Shown piece by piece: positions 12,290 through 25,671 of a DNA stretch of 64,000 nt; positions within the stretch are counted from its first letter, which is position 1, and every line of letters starts with the position of its first letter. The notes below the pieces were generated by a model. That model made no database searches. It saw nothing but the letters and a program-made list of their open reading frames with translations, and was not told where the DNA came from. The stretch is from assembly GCF_030704535.1 (NCBI RefSeq), contig NC_081809.1, positions 513,501 to 577,500 of the forward strand, given 5' to 3'. Made by a program: the position numbers and the translations under genes. Source of the stretch: Vitis vinifera. Lineage: Eukaryota; Streptophyta; Magnoliopsida; Vitales; Vitaceae.

Positions 12290-14937
12290 TCAGACTTCTG
12301 AGCAGCTACAACGATGAGATTCTATCTACTGTACTGATTTTCTCGATTTGTATTTTGTCTACGTATAATACTTGCATAAAGTGTAGGAGTGAGTGAGTTT
12401 TGAAGTGTTAAAAAAGAAGAAGCTCCAATCCCACGTGAAAAAAGGAGAAGCTCGTTTAAGTGGGTATATATTGAATCCCAATTCCTTAGTTTTATAAGCT
12501 TGTGGAGGGATAAGTGGGAGTCTCGTACGCCTAGAGGGCTCAAGCCCACCCCAGCGGAAATTCGGGTGGCTTGGTTTCCCATCCTAAGTGGAGACCAGTT
12601 TTATAAATCCAAAATTAATGTTTTTTATTTAATTTTTTTTAATTCTTTTTTTTTACTTAGTCATTTAGTTGTTCCACAGTCCTTTTTACTCCCTTGCATC
12701 CTACAGCATTCTGCAACCCGAGGCTGTGTCCACCATGCTGCACCTGATCTTACTGCATCCGTCATGACTACAGTCATATCATCCTCTACGTGATCATCAT
12801 ATAAAGTCTTATGAGCTGTATTTTTCTTATCAAAAGTGTTCACCTAAGTCAAGGTTGCATTGGTTGTTGAATATTAAAGGTACGTAGCACGTTAATTCCT
12901 TTCTGCATCGAGGCGTAAAGGTTGATATGCCTCAATCACTTTAAATAATAAGTACCCTATCCTTGTGTTTTGTTTCTTATTTTGTTCGACCTTGGGTTAG
13001 GTCAATTTACCTTTTTTTTTTTTTTTAAGGCCCTTGAACCAACATAAGGCGTGTTTTACATGAGAAAAATGCTACTCGCATCAAGTGTGTGAACATTAGA
13101 AAAATCGCTGTAGCAAATCTCCAGATGGACTGACTTAATTCCTTACCAGTTAAGAGATTTCCGTTGTGATGGATGCTTAGTCATTTATAAGATTCCTCGT
13201 CTTCGATTTCTTAGTTGGGGTTTTCATTTTGATAAATATTTGAGAAACCAAACTGAATGATCAGAGTATATATATGAAAGTCAGGCTGTCCACAAGTTTG
13301 GTGATTTGGTTTTTTCTGATTTCCACCAAAAGAAACAAGGAAGACAACCACATCTTTTGGGTAGACTTGGTATTTTTTTATTAGATGGTCCATTTCGTGG
13401 GTCCTTTAGTTTGTAGGGCTAGCTATTTCTTGCTGTCATGCCATGTGGTCATGGTCCTGAAGGTGCTGTATTGATTGACAAAATTCCAATTGCAGGGCTG
13501 GTCATTGTGTGTTCCTCGAAAAGGACAGGATCTATCCATGGATGACACACTGCATGTACATGGTATACATGCTGGGGGGTTTTAATGAGTGGGGTGGAGG
13601 CATACATGTGTATATGTTATCTCTCGATAGAAAATGTTATTCACATCGAATTGGGTTCATGGTCTTACTGCTCATAACAGTGAGTTTAGGGATGTAGACC
13701 ACTTATAGTTTTATCACCCGGCTCCTTGAAAAGTCAGAACTTGGGTAAAGAAAATTGTGTCTATATATATATAAGGTCAATCCAACCAATATTAGTCATC
13801 AATCGATAAAAGATCTACATCTACCTCCAATTAGCTTACACTTTTAAAAATGTATGTGGTTCTACACCATTTGGTAGTAGAACGAGTTTTGGTCTAACTC
13901 ACCACAAGCTCATTGAGGTGGGCGTCAACTATTAAATAGAGGTGTCTGACATAGGATAAACGAAAATTCAATTTCTCACATTTGTTGATTATTAATATTA
14001 ATTGGACTTTATATGTGAGTCTACTTTTACATCCCATTAGCTTAATCTTTTAAGAGTGTATGTGATGCCATATCAATATATATATATATATATATATAAG
14101 GATAATATGTTCTGGTTCATTAGTTTATATGTTGTGTAGGCAAAAGCTTGAATAGAAAGGTTAAATACACAAAAATAAATGAAAATTCTAATAACTAATT
14201 TCTCTCTTCTACTAAAAAATCTAACGTTGCTATAACATATTTTTCCCAACGTGTAGGGTGGCATGGAAGAAAATGGAAAGAACTTCTCAAAACAACGTAC
14301 AGTGAAGGTTACAAAGCAATTTATGACTCAATAGTAGAGAGAATACCGGTCATGCCAGAAAGAGATAGCTAGATTGTGATAAATAAAAGAGGAAAATTGG
14401 AAATGAAAGCATTTGAGAGAAAGTATAGAATCAGCCACAAGGGGACAAAGGAGCAACAAAACTCAGCTATAAATGGTTAAGTCCATGACAACAAATAGCT
14501 GACCTGGTGTGGATGAGGAGATTAAGAATAAAGGCATTGCAAATGTAAGGATGAGACCCCCAAGTTAAAAGATGTGACCTCTAGTACAAGGAAGATCATA
14601 TTTGATTAATTTGCACTTATCCAATGATCAATGTGAACCAATCCACCAAATGAAGCCAAATTATCTGCAGTCAACAATTTGGCTTATAAATCACTGGCCT
14701 TGACTATTCTAAACTCCAACTACAAGATTTCCCTTCTCTTTACCATTAAGAGTTGTATTATATGCTGGGCCATACCCCTCCATTAAACAAACCATATGCC
14801 ACAATATCTTTTCTAACATCTTTTGGACCTTTCCTCACATCATATCCAAATCATCACATGCCAGCTTGAATTATTTCTCTATTATATGCACTGCATGTGG
14901 CTTCCTCACTGTAGAAGCCACTGCTTCCCTAGGTGGG

Positions 14938-14977
<40 letters not shown>

Positions 14978-15660
14978 TCTTCAATCCCATATGCTCAGCA
15001 TGTGACCTCACGCTCCATTCAACTCCATTCTATCAAACTCCTATCAGCTTTGTCTAGATTTAATGTTTTGTTCGTACCATATGAAGATTTTGAGTTGATT
15101 TTGGAGATATGAGATCTGATAAGGGATTTGTTCTCTTATGTATATACAGCTAGAAAGTTTGAACCCACAAAAAAAAAGGGCAAAACAAAACTGAAGAAGC
15201 CCTGGAACTGTTGAAGCGGTGGAGCAACAAAGTGAAGTCCAAGAGGCCAAATTTTGAGTGTAAAAATATAGGGCTTAGGGTACAAGAAAAAGGGAGAGAA
15301 AACGGACAGACACCAGACAAGTTACCGTGAAAAATGAAAGCTTTTGCTTTTGTGTTGTGAACATGAAGGATGTTGCATTGACCTACTCTTTGGTATGATT
15401 TCAATATTCTGTCTAACGATTCTTATTTTCTTACATTGCAGGGTTATCATTAGTTCGATTTGGAAGCTAAAAGTTCTTTTTCAAAATTTTAATAGAAGTT
15501 TTTAGACTTATTTATATAATTTTTTCGAGACAGTTTATGGCTATTCAAAAAGAAGCTTCATATGAAAATTGAGATACTGTTATTTCTTATAAAAAAAATT
15601 AACAACTTTATGTAACAAATTTTAATTAAAACTTAAAACAAAAAAATAAATCATGTATTT
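12290..15660. other. Intergenic DNA without recognised genes
   Basis: Several short open frames exist (for example 12500-12793, 13509-13697 and 15150-15404 on -) but none shows a domain, splice pattern or coding-like composition I can support. Around 13780-14080 two similar ATTAGCTTA.NCTTTTAA.AGTGTATGTG blocks, about 210 bp apart, resemble decayed LTR sequence. A (TA)n tract lies at about 14077-14098. Confidence 0.4.
14937..14977. repeat. Compound (TC)n(AC)n microsatellite
   Basis: About 12 TC/CT repeats are followed directly by about 8 CA repeats, in non-coding DNA. Confidence 0.9.
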
Positions 15661-15666
15661 TTATGC

Positions 15667-15943
15667 TATATTTGGTTCCTGAAAAGTACTGAAAAAAAAA
15701 AAGTATTAAAAAAATGGTTTCTCGAGTTTGGTTTTATCATAAAAATAAATAAATAAATAAAATTAAATTTATCAAAAAAATTATATATTTTTAAATTATT
15801 TAATCTTTATATAATAAATGGAAATAAATACAATAAATTTAAAGAAATATATAAAAATAATTTATTATGTTTAACTTTTTTTTTTCATTCTACTTTTTTA
15901 TCCGAATTTTATTTCTCTCAAATTTTCAAAAACCAAACATAAT
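15667..15943. mobile_element. MITE-like element, about 277 bp
   Basis: The left end reads TATATTTGGTTCCTGAAAA. The right end, reverse complemented, reads about TATGTTTGGTTTTTGAAAA. The inside is AT-rich with no coding capacity. Size and inverted ends fit a non-autonomous DNA transposon. A target duplication was not resolved. Confidence 0.5.
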
Positions 15944-18237
15944 TTTAATGTTTTAATATTATCTTGTAGAGTTAGCAGATGTTTAGTGGAATACTTCATT
16001 ATTATTAATAAATTTTAAAATCTATTTAAAAGTTATATTTTGGGATGATTAAAGACGTATCTTAACATTTGAAAGTAGTTTTTGTATAAAAATTAAATGG
16101 TTAAGAAAAAAAATATTATTGATTATAAATATTAATTAATTCTCTATCAAAATATTTTTAATAAAAAGCCACCTTCGGCATGAAATATATTAATCATTTG
16201 ATTTATGTTTGAAATTTAAATGAATATGTTTCAATCATATCATTCAAAATAAACTATCAAATATGAATTATTGAATAAAAATATTAATATATGAAATCAA
16301 AACGCAAAATAATGAAATTTATATAAAATACAAAGAAATAAAATTTGGGTACAAAACAATAAGATCAACTTTATCGAAGTGGTACAAAACAATGAGATAT
16401 GCATACATATATGAAATCATTTGATTGATGATGCATTTTTTGGTACAATACTTGTATAAGTTCAAAGATGAGCCTTTCTCTTAATCCTCTAGTATATGAT
16501 CGAAGTAGTTACGAATAATTAAGGTTTTCAAGAATAGAAACATTATAGAACTTTCAAAACATTTACACATGTCCTATTTTTACTCAAGGTATGTTAACCT
16601 ATCCAAGAATTTGGATTATAGTGTTTTTTTCTTTAGATTTCATGGACGGTATTCTGTTCTCTATTATAATATAAAATTACTATTTTTAATGGCATACTAA
16701 AAGGTATCATTGAATTGATAGAAAAAATTGGGTTTTACAATCCAATGCCTCAACTGCATAATTTGAATTGATCGATCGAGAATAAGATTTTATAATTGAA
16801 TATCTAAAGTGGATAGTTTATGCCTATAAATACAATATTATATATTTTTCTAGGTACAAATATTATTTGTATGTGTACGATAGCCCATGATAACTTGTAT
16901 TTCATTTTAAAATTTATTAATTAAAATCCTATTCCTATCATACTTCAAATTTCTTTATAAACATATAGCATAAGGTACTTATGGCTATTTTTTTGTATCA
17001 TACCAAAAAGTACCCTCTAATGATAATAAGATAGCTGTCATATTGAAGAAATACCAAAAAGCACCCTCCAATAATTATAAGAGACACAACTGTCATATGG
17101 GAGAGAAAAAAATATGCATCACAAAGAAGGCGACCACAGTAAGAAAAAGGTGATGAAGAAATATTAAAATTTATCTCTATAAGATCATCATTTTCGATAT
17201 TTTAGAAAATAAAGAATTTGGGATCATATATACTTTTTTTAATAATGCTTATTGTATTTATGAAAATAACAGAAAAAGCATATTATAATATGGTTTGTCA
17301 TATTTATTGGAACAACAATTTTCCTTGTCAATTGATGATATTTTTATACTAATGATTTTTTTTTCTTTCATAAAGTATAAATGGATGAAAAATAATTGCT
17401 TGAAAATGGAAAAAGTAATTATTTTAGCTTACAAAAAATTGGGTACATTATATCAGTCATCTTCCAATTTTAAAATATTATATAGATCTCCTTTTTACCT
17501 CAACGGTAGATTAACGTTAACAACCCTTTATGAAGAATTAAGTTAAAAATAATAATATTTGAGACAAGAAAATTTTAGACTATAGTTTTCTTTTGAGAAA
17601 TTCTAAGGTACAAAATGCATATCGTATCATGAAGTCTCGAAGGTTGAAGGAGACTTAACGAGGAGTACCCACACCTCGTATTTATAATCCATTTAGTTGA
17701 TTGCACAATTGCACGTATATAGTATTACACGAACTTCATGGGATTATACAAAAATCTGGACATGGGCTACGCGTCGTACGTTTACTCAATGGAAGAAAAC
17801 ATTTATCCTTATGAGTCAATTGCAAATGGATTTGATGGAATAACAATCCGTTTTGGTACACGGTTGCTTGACTATTAGGTTTTACTAAGGAAATTACTTC
17901 CCCTTGAATACAAATGGTTTCTTATTTTTTTGCTTAGGCATGTGATATCTCCCATTGTTGGATAGGGGAAAAAACTGCGATGATTCCTTGCATTCGTAAA
18001 AGATATTTATATGATTAAGAGCATATTATTCTCGACTTTAGTATAAGAGTTTGTTTAAACTTAAAATATATGAATATAACAAAAATATTAGATCTACATG
18101 AAATATTTAAAATTGTAACGACTTAAATTTAAAATAGACAACATTTATACAATCAAGTGCAAATTGTTATAAAGCAAGTGAAACCTTCTATTATTTATAG
18201 TGTATAAAAAGTTATGGTATCTTGGCCATAATTGATA

Positions 18238-18850
18238 TTGTGTCAATAAAAGCTTTAATTCATACAAAGATACACGACATTTTAATATGGTTCGAATAAA
18301 CATATCTACATCCATTGATGAGAGAATGGAAGTATAGTTTTTATAAGTTCATTTTTATTTCATAACATTTTTCCTCATTGAACTAAAATATTTATAAAGA
18401 TATTTTCAATAATTTTCCTTATTTTGTGAGGAAATATAATATATATAAAATATTCTATATAATATGTTATAAACAAAAAATCTATATTAATTAGAAATTT
18501 GAAACATTTTTTAACCATCTCCACCTTGGATCAAATTGCATTAAATTAGTTTTTTATCTCTCCATGATATATGTTTTTTAATTACATCTCAATGAGAGAA
18601 CAATCCAAATACAGAATAATCAACTCTAACTTTAATTAAAATATATGAGATTTTAAGATGATTTGATGAATCATACTTACATCAATAGATGACAGAATAA
18701 ATTTTCGAAACATCTCATATTTCTCATATATTTACATATTAAATCATGAGTTCTACAGTTTACTATTCTTGCATTTGTATCCACCTCATATACTTATTAT
18801 AGTTTTTTTCACACATAAAATTTATAGAAATATTTTGAATACTTTTTTTT
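18238..18850. repeat. Two further copies of the intron-7 dispersed repeat
   Basis: At about 18238-18420: AAAGCTTTAATT, then ATATGGTTCGAATAAACATA and CTACATCCATTGATGAGAG. At about 18650-18850: GATTTGATGAATCATAC, TTACATCAATAGATGACAG, CATCTCATATTTCTCATAT and ATCCACCTCATATAC. Order and spacing match 6990-7320. Both copies are heavily decayed. Confidence 0.4.
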
Positions 18851-20392
18851 TATTCTAAAAAGAAATAATATTACAATGACATATGAAAATAAAAAATATT
18901 CTTTACAAAAAAAACCTAGAAATTTGAAATACATTCCAAAAATTATTCTTCTACGCTTAGACTAAATAAAAAATAAAAATAAAAAGAAGGTATCAAGAAA
19001 TACAACTTAGTTAAACACAAAGATTTCTTATTACAAATAAATAAAGCAATAAAAATAAATAAGACAATTTTGACAAACAATAAGATTTCTTATTGATCCC
19101 TAACATACTCATGAGGTGGCCTAGTGTATAAAAAAATGTAGGATCTATTTTACAATATTAACAAAAAATAGTTCTTAAAAACAAATGCAAGAGTAGTTAT
19201 TAAAATCAATTATCAATTATTATTTTTTAAGAAAATAATATGAAAAATAATAATAATATTAATTAAAAATAATATAAAAAATTATTTAAGAGTTGAAATA
19301 TAAAAAATAATAAATTAATTAAAAAATTATTTAAGAACTTAAATATGAAAAATAATATTCATGAAAGTATTTTACATTCATATACAATGTAGTATTCATC
19401 ATATTTTCAATTATTTCTTAAAATACAATAAAAAAAATCACTTTAAAATATATTAAATTTACTCTAAAATTTATTTAGTTTTCGAACTTATGAAGTTAGT
19501 TTTAATTCAAATTTAGAAAACATATTTTTAAAAATTGGAATAGGAAATTATTTTAATATCGTTTTTCAAATATGCCCGCTCGCCAAGTCACTGACTTTTT
19601 TTTTTTTCAAAAATAAAAATAAATAAAGAAAAGGTGAAAAGCTTAAATGGTTGGAAAATGAGAGAAGCGGCGTGAAGAGGGGAGGGAATAGCGAATAGGA
19701 TTGAAGCCAGGCTAGCATATTGGCTATGATTGCATCTGGGTCCCACCCACCTCTTCTCTTCCCTGTCAGCCCACATGCCGACTCGATACCCCATGCACCC
19801 CCTATCCTTCTCTTATTTTATACCCTTTTCCAATTTTCCACTTATAACTCTCACCCTCACCCACCCTTTCTTACCCCTCTCCGTGCTACCTCCCCCTCTT
19901 CTCTTGCCACCTTCAAACCCCTCTTTTTTTTTTTTTTTTACATCAAGGCTCTATTTAAAATTGTTCTTAAAAATATTTTTTAAATTGAAAAAACATGTTT
20001 TACAAGACAGTTTTTTAAGAATTTGTTTTGAAAGTAGATTGCTTTTTAAAAACTATTTTGAAATATTTTGAGTGTTTTTTAAATGTGTTTCAAGCAATAA
20101 TTCAAAGTATAGAAAGTAATTAAAAACTTTTGCATACTTTTATAATAATAAGATGAAAAAATTGTTTCTATTTTTGTACTTTTTGTACTCTAGCAATGGT
20201 AATTTGGCAAAAAAAGGTATGTTACATTAATATCCATTCCAATGCTAACAATATTATTTACTTTTTAAAATAAAAATATTTGAAATCATAAAAAAAATGT
20301 TTTAGTGGGCATTTAATTACATGCCAAATTCTATTAAACTGAAAAAAAAATCTTAAATTATAATTTAATAACTCAAACATGAAAATTAGGAT

Positions 20393-20752
20393 TTGTTTGG
20401 CAACAATTTTTAGAACAATTTTTTGTTTTTTATAACAAAAAATAGGAAAACACATTTGATAATCAGAATTGTTTTAAGAAAAAAAAATGTTCTGGTAAAA
20501 TATATTTTAGTTATTTTATTTTGTTTTTACATATTTTTGGAGGATTGTTTTAAAAAAATAATTATATGAATATGTAGAATAATTAAAAATAAAACACTTG
20601 ATGTAAATTTTATTTTTAAAGTATATTTAAAAGTATTAAAAACATTTCAGATCCGCAAATAGAGTTTTTGTTATATAAAATATCAAAAAATAGTTTTTAA
20701 AAATTATTCTTAAAAAACTATTTTTTAAAACAATTATCAAATATAAATTTAG
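20393..20752. mobile_element. Possible MITE remnant
   Basis: The left end ATTTGTTTGGCAACAATTTTT and the right end AAACAATTATCAAATATAAAT are imperfect inverted repeats around an AT-rich, non-coding core. Low-complexity sequence makes this tentative. Confidence 0.3.
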
Positions 20753-21923
20753 TTTTTTAAATCTATTCCCTTTGAAAGTTATTACATATTTATATTAAAT
20801 GTGAAAGTTTTCGAAGTATTATCTACTTTTTAATTATATTATAGAACACTTGACGAAAGAAAAACACAAAACCTATTAAATTTGTTTTTAAAAATAATTT
20901 ATTTCCATAACAAAATTGTATAAAAATTCATTAAACATGTTTTTTAAATTAAAAAAAAAATTGGAGTTACCATACATATCCATATCTTTTGGAAAAAAAA
21001 TTATAATTTACATTTTATTTGTACTCTTTAAAATTGGAATTTAAACCATTAAGGAAAAGTTTATAGTGTAGATTTGGTATAATATGAAAGTTAAGTTATT
21101 GAAATCTATAATGGGGTATACTAAAATATTTTTGTATCATATAGAATTCATTATAATACAAAGATGCCAAACAATGGTACCTCTTAAACACGTGGCATTT
21201 TATGGTTGGCTGTAACTTACGATGTTTTACAATTGGTAGCTTTTTTTGGGCATGGTATAGAAAAGTAGTCCTTTAATATCGTAGCCAAATCCTTCATTAA
21301 AGGGTGTCACCAGCTAAGTATAGTTGCACCAAAAGTTATCACACCGTTGGTGAGTATATGATACCCCACCCCAATTTCTTCTCTGACTAATCAAATCTCA
21401 ACAAATGTAAGCCAACGTAGCAGCACACTGGCACTGGAAAAACTCTTACAGCATACCCCCTTCTTTCTTTCTCTCTCTACTTTCTCTCTCTCATGAGGGG
21501 CAGGGCAGAAGGGGGGACGTTTCAAACAAATTTGTCGGCGAGAGACGTTATTAATCATAGTGATTATAGAGAATAATTTATGGTAATTCAATATTTTATT
21601 CCTTTATTATTAGTTTGCACCTCCTAAAGGTTTGATTTTTCTTGCCTGTGTGTATGAGAAAGCTGGCTTTTTTCTACTATTTTTCTCTCCATTACCATTT
21701 ATTAATTCTTTTGTCGTTTTGGTAATTATTATTAATATGGTTGTGAATTTCGCATAATACATCAGACAGTACAGAAAGCTCCCCTGTTTTTTCATGCTTC
21801 TTCTTCGTCTTTCTCTTTTCTGCTGCAGTTCTTTTTTGGGGGTGCTGCTGCTGCTGCCGCTGTTCTTCTTCTTCTTCTTGTTTGGGCATCAGGGGATCAT
21901 TGCTGCAGAAGCTCTGACGACCC

Positions 21924-22663
21924 ATGAAGATGCTAGTAAGTACGTTTTTCTTTTCTGGGTTTCTGGGGTTCTTTTGATTTTCCCTCTTTTTCTTGGCCGA
22001 GCCCGGAAATCTCAATTTTCTAGGCTTGGTTTTTTGAGTTTGATTGTTGTGGGTATTTTCTTGTTTTGAAGTGGCCATCGGGTTTTTGCTGTAAAGGGGT
22101 TTTCTTTTGATGTGGGTATTGGAATGATTTTGTGCGTTTTGGAGGTTTTTTCTGTTAGGGGAATTCGATTGTCGTATTTATACATCCCTTATCTCTCAAA
22201 GTGATTCTCATTATTTAATCTGTTGTGATAAAATCATGAAATCATACTTCAAATTGTCACATTTAGGATGGGCATTTGAAGACTGCTTGTTTCAGCTACT
22301 TAATTTTTTATTTTTAGTTTGACTGAATCATCTCTTCTTTCCCCTAGAATTCCAAGATCAATTCCCAAACAGCATCTCACATGTTCGATTGTTTTTTCAT
22401 AGTGTGATACTGCCTGTTGACTTCAGTATTCAACTAGGGATTTCCCTTCTTTATCTACTTTAGCTCCTCATATGATTCTTGTTCTCTTACAGTTTAGCAA
22501 CTTGCAGGTCCTCTATTTGGCATTGAGGAATTTCAGTAGCAGCAAATTTTTGCTAATCCTGAATCTACTATTTTCTGTTTCGCTTCTGAGTTTTCTATCA
22601 TTATCGGGGTATCTGATGATTTTTCAAAATTTTGCTTCTAGAAATCCACATTAGTACTCTCGT

Positions 22664-22705
<42 letters not shown>

Positions 22706-25671
22706 TTCTGGTTCTTCGACTCCATTGTCGGGTGTTGGTTTTTTCCCAAGTAGTCCTATCTCTTTTCTGTGAAATTGTTCATTTTCTGATTTTGTGTTGA
22801 TTTAAGAATCTTTTGTATATGTTTTTTAGTTTTTTTATGAATGTTTAAGGCATTGAGAAGCGATAATTATGTTGCGGTTTCCCTTCTATTTTCCTCTTAG
22901 TTGCCATTGCTTGTGATTCTGGTATTGAGCAATGCTGTTGAAAGTAATGGACAAGAAAGGGGTGGACAGTGCACAAATAGTTTGACATTGGATCCCAGAC
23001 CACACAGTGTATCTATCTTGGAGTTTGGCGCAGTCGGGGATGGGAAAACATTGAACACCATTGCCTTCCAGAATGCCATATTTTATCTCAAATCTTTTGC
23101 TGATAAGGGTGGCGCTCAGCTTTATGTGCCACCAGGGAAGTGGCTTACTGGAAGTTTCAATCTCACGAGCCACCTCACACTCTTCTTGGAAAGAGGTGCT
23201 GTCATTCTTGGGTCTCAGGTATTGATCCACTCTTAGCTTAAAATCCCATGTTTTATTTTGTTTTCCTCTTGTTTCTAAGTTTTTTACCATTGTCTTCTAA
23301 GGATTTATGAGTCTTTGCTCAGGATCCATCACATTGGGAAGTCATAGAACCCCTTCCTTCATATGGTCGAGGGATCGAACTTCCTGGAGGAAGATATAGA
23401 AGCTTGATAAACGGGTATATGCTGCGCGATGTGGTGATAACAGGTAAGTGTACATCTGAATGTCTTTTGTTTGTTTCAATTCCTGTTGTCCTTGTAGGCA
23501 TGCTAGGCCCGAGTCTTCCATATGACCATTCTTACATTCATTAACTGCCCTAGGTGATAATGGAACCATCAATGGCCAGGGCTCAGTTTGGTGGGATTGG
23601 TTCACCTCTCATTCCTTGAACTACAGTCGCCCTCATCTTGTGGAGTTTCTGGCATCCACTAATGTTGTAGTTTCTAATCTTACTTTCCTGAATGCCCCTG
23701 CATACAACATCCATCCGGTCTATTGCAGGTACCTTCTGTGATTGCTATGCCCCTTCTTTGAATTTTAATTAATGATACTAGCAGTAGGACTTTAATTCAT
23801 ATGTATATATTTGGATGCAGTAATGTAAGAGTTCAAAACATATCGGTTTATGCTCCACCTGAATCTCCTTACACTGTTGGTATAGTCCCAGGTTCGTGAT
23901 GTTCACTCTTGCATAAACCTACATTGAGCTGCAACATAATTGTTTTGAGGCATTTGCAGTTTATGTTAATAGAAACCTGATATCTTCTCATTTAAGCATG
24001 GCTCCAAGCTGACTTTTTGAATCCTGCTTTTAGCACTTTTTTTTCTTGTGCTCAATGCAAAACAGTGTTTAATTAAATTTGTCTGGTTTTGATCATTTGC
24101 GGGAAATTTTTAAGAGAGCAGAGAAGCCTACTTGCCTTGTTGGTTGTTGCTAGAAATTCTCAGAAACATGGGCTACAATTTTAAGTAAACCTGAGGGTTT
24201 TGGCATTTATGTAGTATGCTTGTTACTAATTTTGTTGTTTTTAACCAGACAAAAATGGGGAAGAAACACATGCTCATGTGCATGTTTCTTGCTCCAACAA
24301 TGGAAAAAGGAGAAGGATACCCATCCAAAACCTTTCTATATGGTTTATTTTCCCTATATTTGTAATATAATTTCTAGTCCATATCACCATTTTTTGATTA
24401 TAAGGTACAAATTTTGAACAGTAAGCAGTGGGAACATAGTAGCTCATGCGATGGAAAAGGATAGGCAGATTTAGCCCCAGGCCATGTAGCTTTCCAAATC
24501 TATACACATACACCCTATGGTTTGCATGTTAGTGTATAATATCTCAATTTTGTTAAGGACTTCTTCCTCTCTAGGTTGAATTTAAGAGCCTGTTACTGTC
24601 ATTTCCCTGATCAGTTTATAAATCCTTTGCATTGATTTATGAATTTATCCTTTTACACATTTTGAGAATACTTTTGTGTTGAGATGAGAAACCCCACCAT
24701 GAGCAACAACCTCTCGGTTCACTGGCTGGTGTAGAAGCCTCTATCAGGGGCTAGGGATTCAAACCTCGTGGGAGGTCCCAATGGCAGGATGGTTGGCTCT
24801 CAGGGAAGGGTTCATGCCATGAAAATAATTTGGTTGGCTCTCAGGGGAAGGGTTCATGCCATGAAAAAAATTTGGTTGGCTTTCAGGGAAGGGTTCATGC
24901 CATGTGAAGAATTTGGTTGGCTTTCAGGGAAGGAAGGGTTCATGTCATGAAAAGAATTTTGCTAACTCATCTTTGTATAATGTTTTGATTTCAGATTCTT
25001 CAGATAGCACCTGCATAGAGGATTGCAGCATCGCCATGGGCCATGATGCCATTGCACTCAAGAGTGGCTGGGATGAATATGGCATTGCCTATGGTAGACC
25101 CACCACAAATGTACACATCAGACGGGTCAACCTTCAATCATCATCTGGCTCTTCCCTGGCCTTTGGTAGTGAGATGTCTGGTGGCATTTCTAACGTCTGT
25201 GTGGAGCAGGTCCACCTATACAACTCATTCAGTGGCATCGAGTTCAGAACTACCAAGGGAAGAGGTGGTTATATCCAAGAAATCATCATATCAGATGTCG
25301 CAATGGAAAACATCCACACAGCCTTTAGTGCAACAGGCCAAATCGGCTCCCACCCAGATGACCATTTTGACCCCAATGCACTCCCAGTCTTGGATCACAT
25401 CACCTTGCAGAATGTGATCGGCACAAACATAACCATTGCTGGAAGCTTCACTGGTATTCAAGAATCCCCATTCACTTCCATTTGTCTATCCAACATCTCC
25501 CTATCAACTACTCCTCCTGCCTCCATCTCTTGGGTTTGCTCAAATGTCTCTGGGTTCTCCCAATGGGTGTTCCCTGAACCATGCCCAAGCCTTGAGAGCT
25601 CATTACTGAACTCATCTTCAACCTGTCTCTCCCGCCTGAATTCTTCTCCCACTCAGACTGCAGTCTTATGA
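21924..25671 (+). CDS. GH28 polygalacturonase-like secreted protein with non-canonical active site, six exons
   Basis: Exons 21924-21935, 22901-23218, 23323-23443, 23554-23728, 23821-23891 and 24995-25671 join in one frame (457 aa) with GT-AG introns. The 12-nt first exon (MKML) creates a good signal peptide with exon 2 (MKMLLPLLVILVLSNAVES), which is why this start was chosen. The fold signature is GH28: FGAVGDG near the N-terminus, then NGTINGQGSVWWDW, IEDC, SGWDEYGIAYGRP, GSEMSGG and TTKGRGGY. GH28 enzymes cut pectin in the cell wall. Here the usual NTD is YTV (226-228), the usual DD is HD (249-250) and the RIK region reads FRTTK, so ordinary polygalacturonase chemistry is doubtful. There are several N-glycosylation sequons. 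A (TC)n tract lies in intron 1 and tandem repeats in intron 5. The last exon and 3' flank are duplicated at 39214 onward. Confidence 0.9.
22669..22708. repeat. (TC)n plus poly-T microsatellite in GH28 intron 1
   Basis: About 14 TC repeats are followed by a T run, within the 965-bp first intron. Confidence 0.9.
24776..24960. repeat. About 40-bp tandem repeats in GH28 intron 5
   Basis: Four successive imperfect copies of a unit built on TTGGTTGGCT.TCAGGGAAGG followed by GTTCATGCCATG(A)AAA. The duplicated locus at 39214 has only one copy of the same motif, so the expansion is specific to this locus or was lost there. Just before it, at about 24700-24780, CTAGGGATTCAAACCTCGTG resembles a tRNA-type B box and could be a SINE scrap. 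Confidence 0.75.

Larger units (their letters stand above)
15944..21923. other. Very AT-rich gene-poor region and upstream flank of the GH28 gene
   Basis: No gene recognised over about 6 kb. It holds repeat remnants at 18238-18420 and 18650-18850, a possible inverted-ended element at about 20393-20752, and T/C-rich tracts at about 21465-21492. CTT/CTG codon-like repeats at 21797-21885 are probably the GH28 5' leader. The open frames at 17295-17546 and 19720-20071 are low-complexity by-products. Confidence 0.45.

Noticed and set aside
21794-22069. Open frame starting MLLLRLSLFCCSS as an alternative start for the GH28 gene
   Set aside because: It is Leu/Phe repeat sequence read through a CTT/CTG run and passes through the GTAAGT donor. 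The frame from ATG 21924 splices cleanly into a signal peptide; the upstream ATG is in another frame.
24776-24960. Regularly spaced repeats considered as a CRISPR-like array
   Set aside because: Plant intron, imperfect tandem copies without unique spacers.
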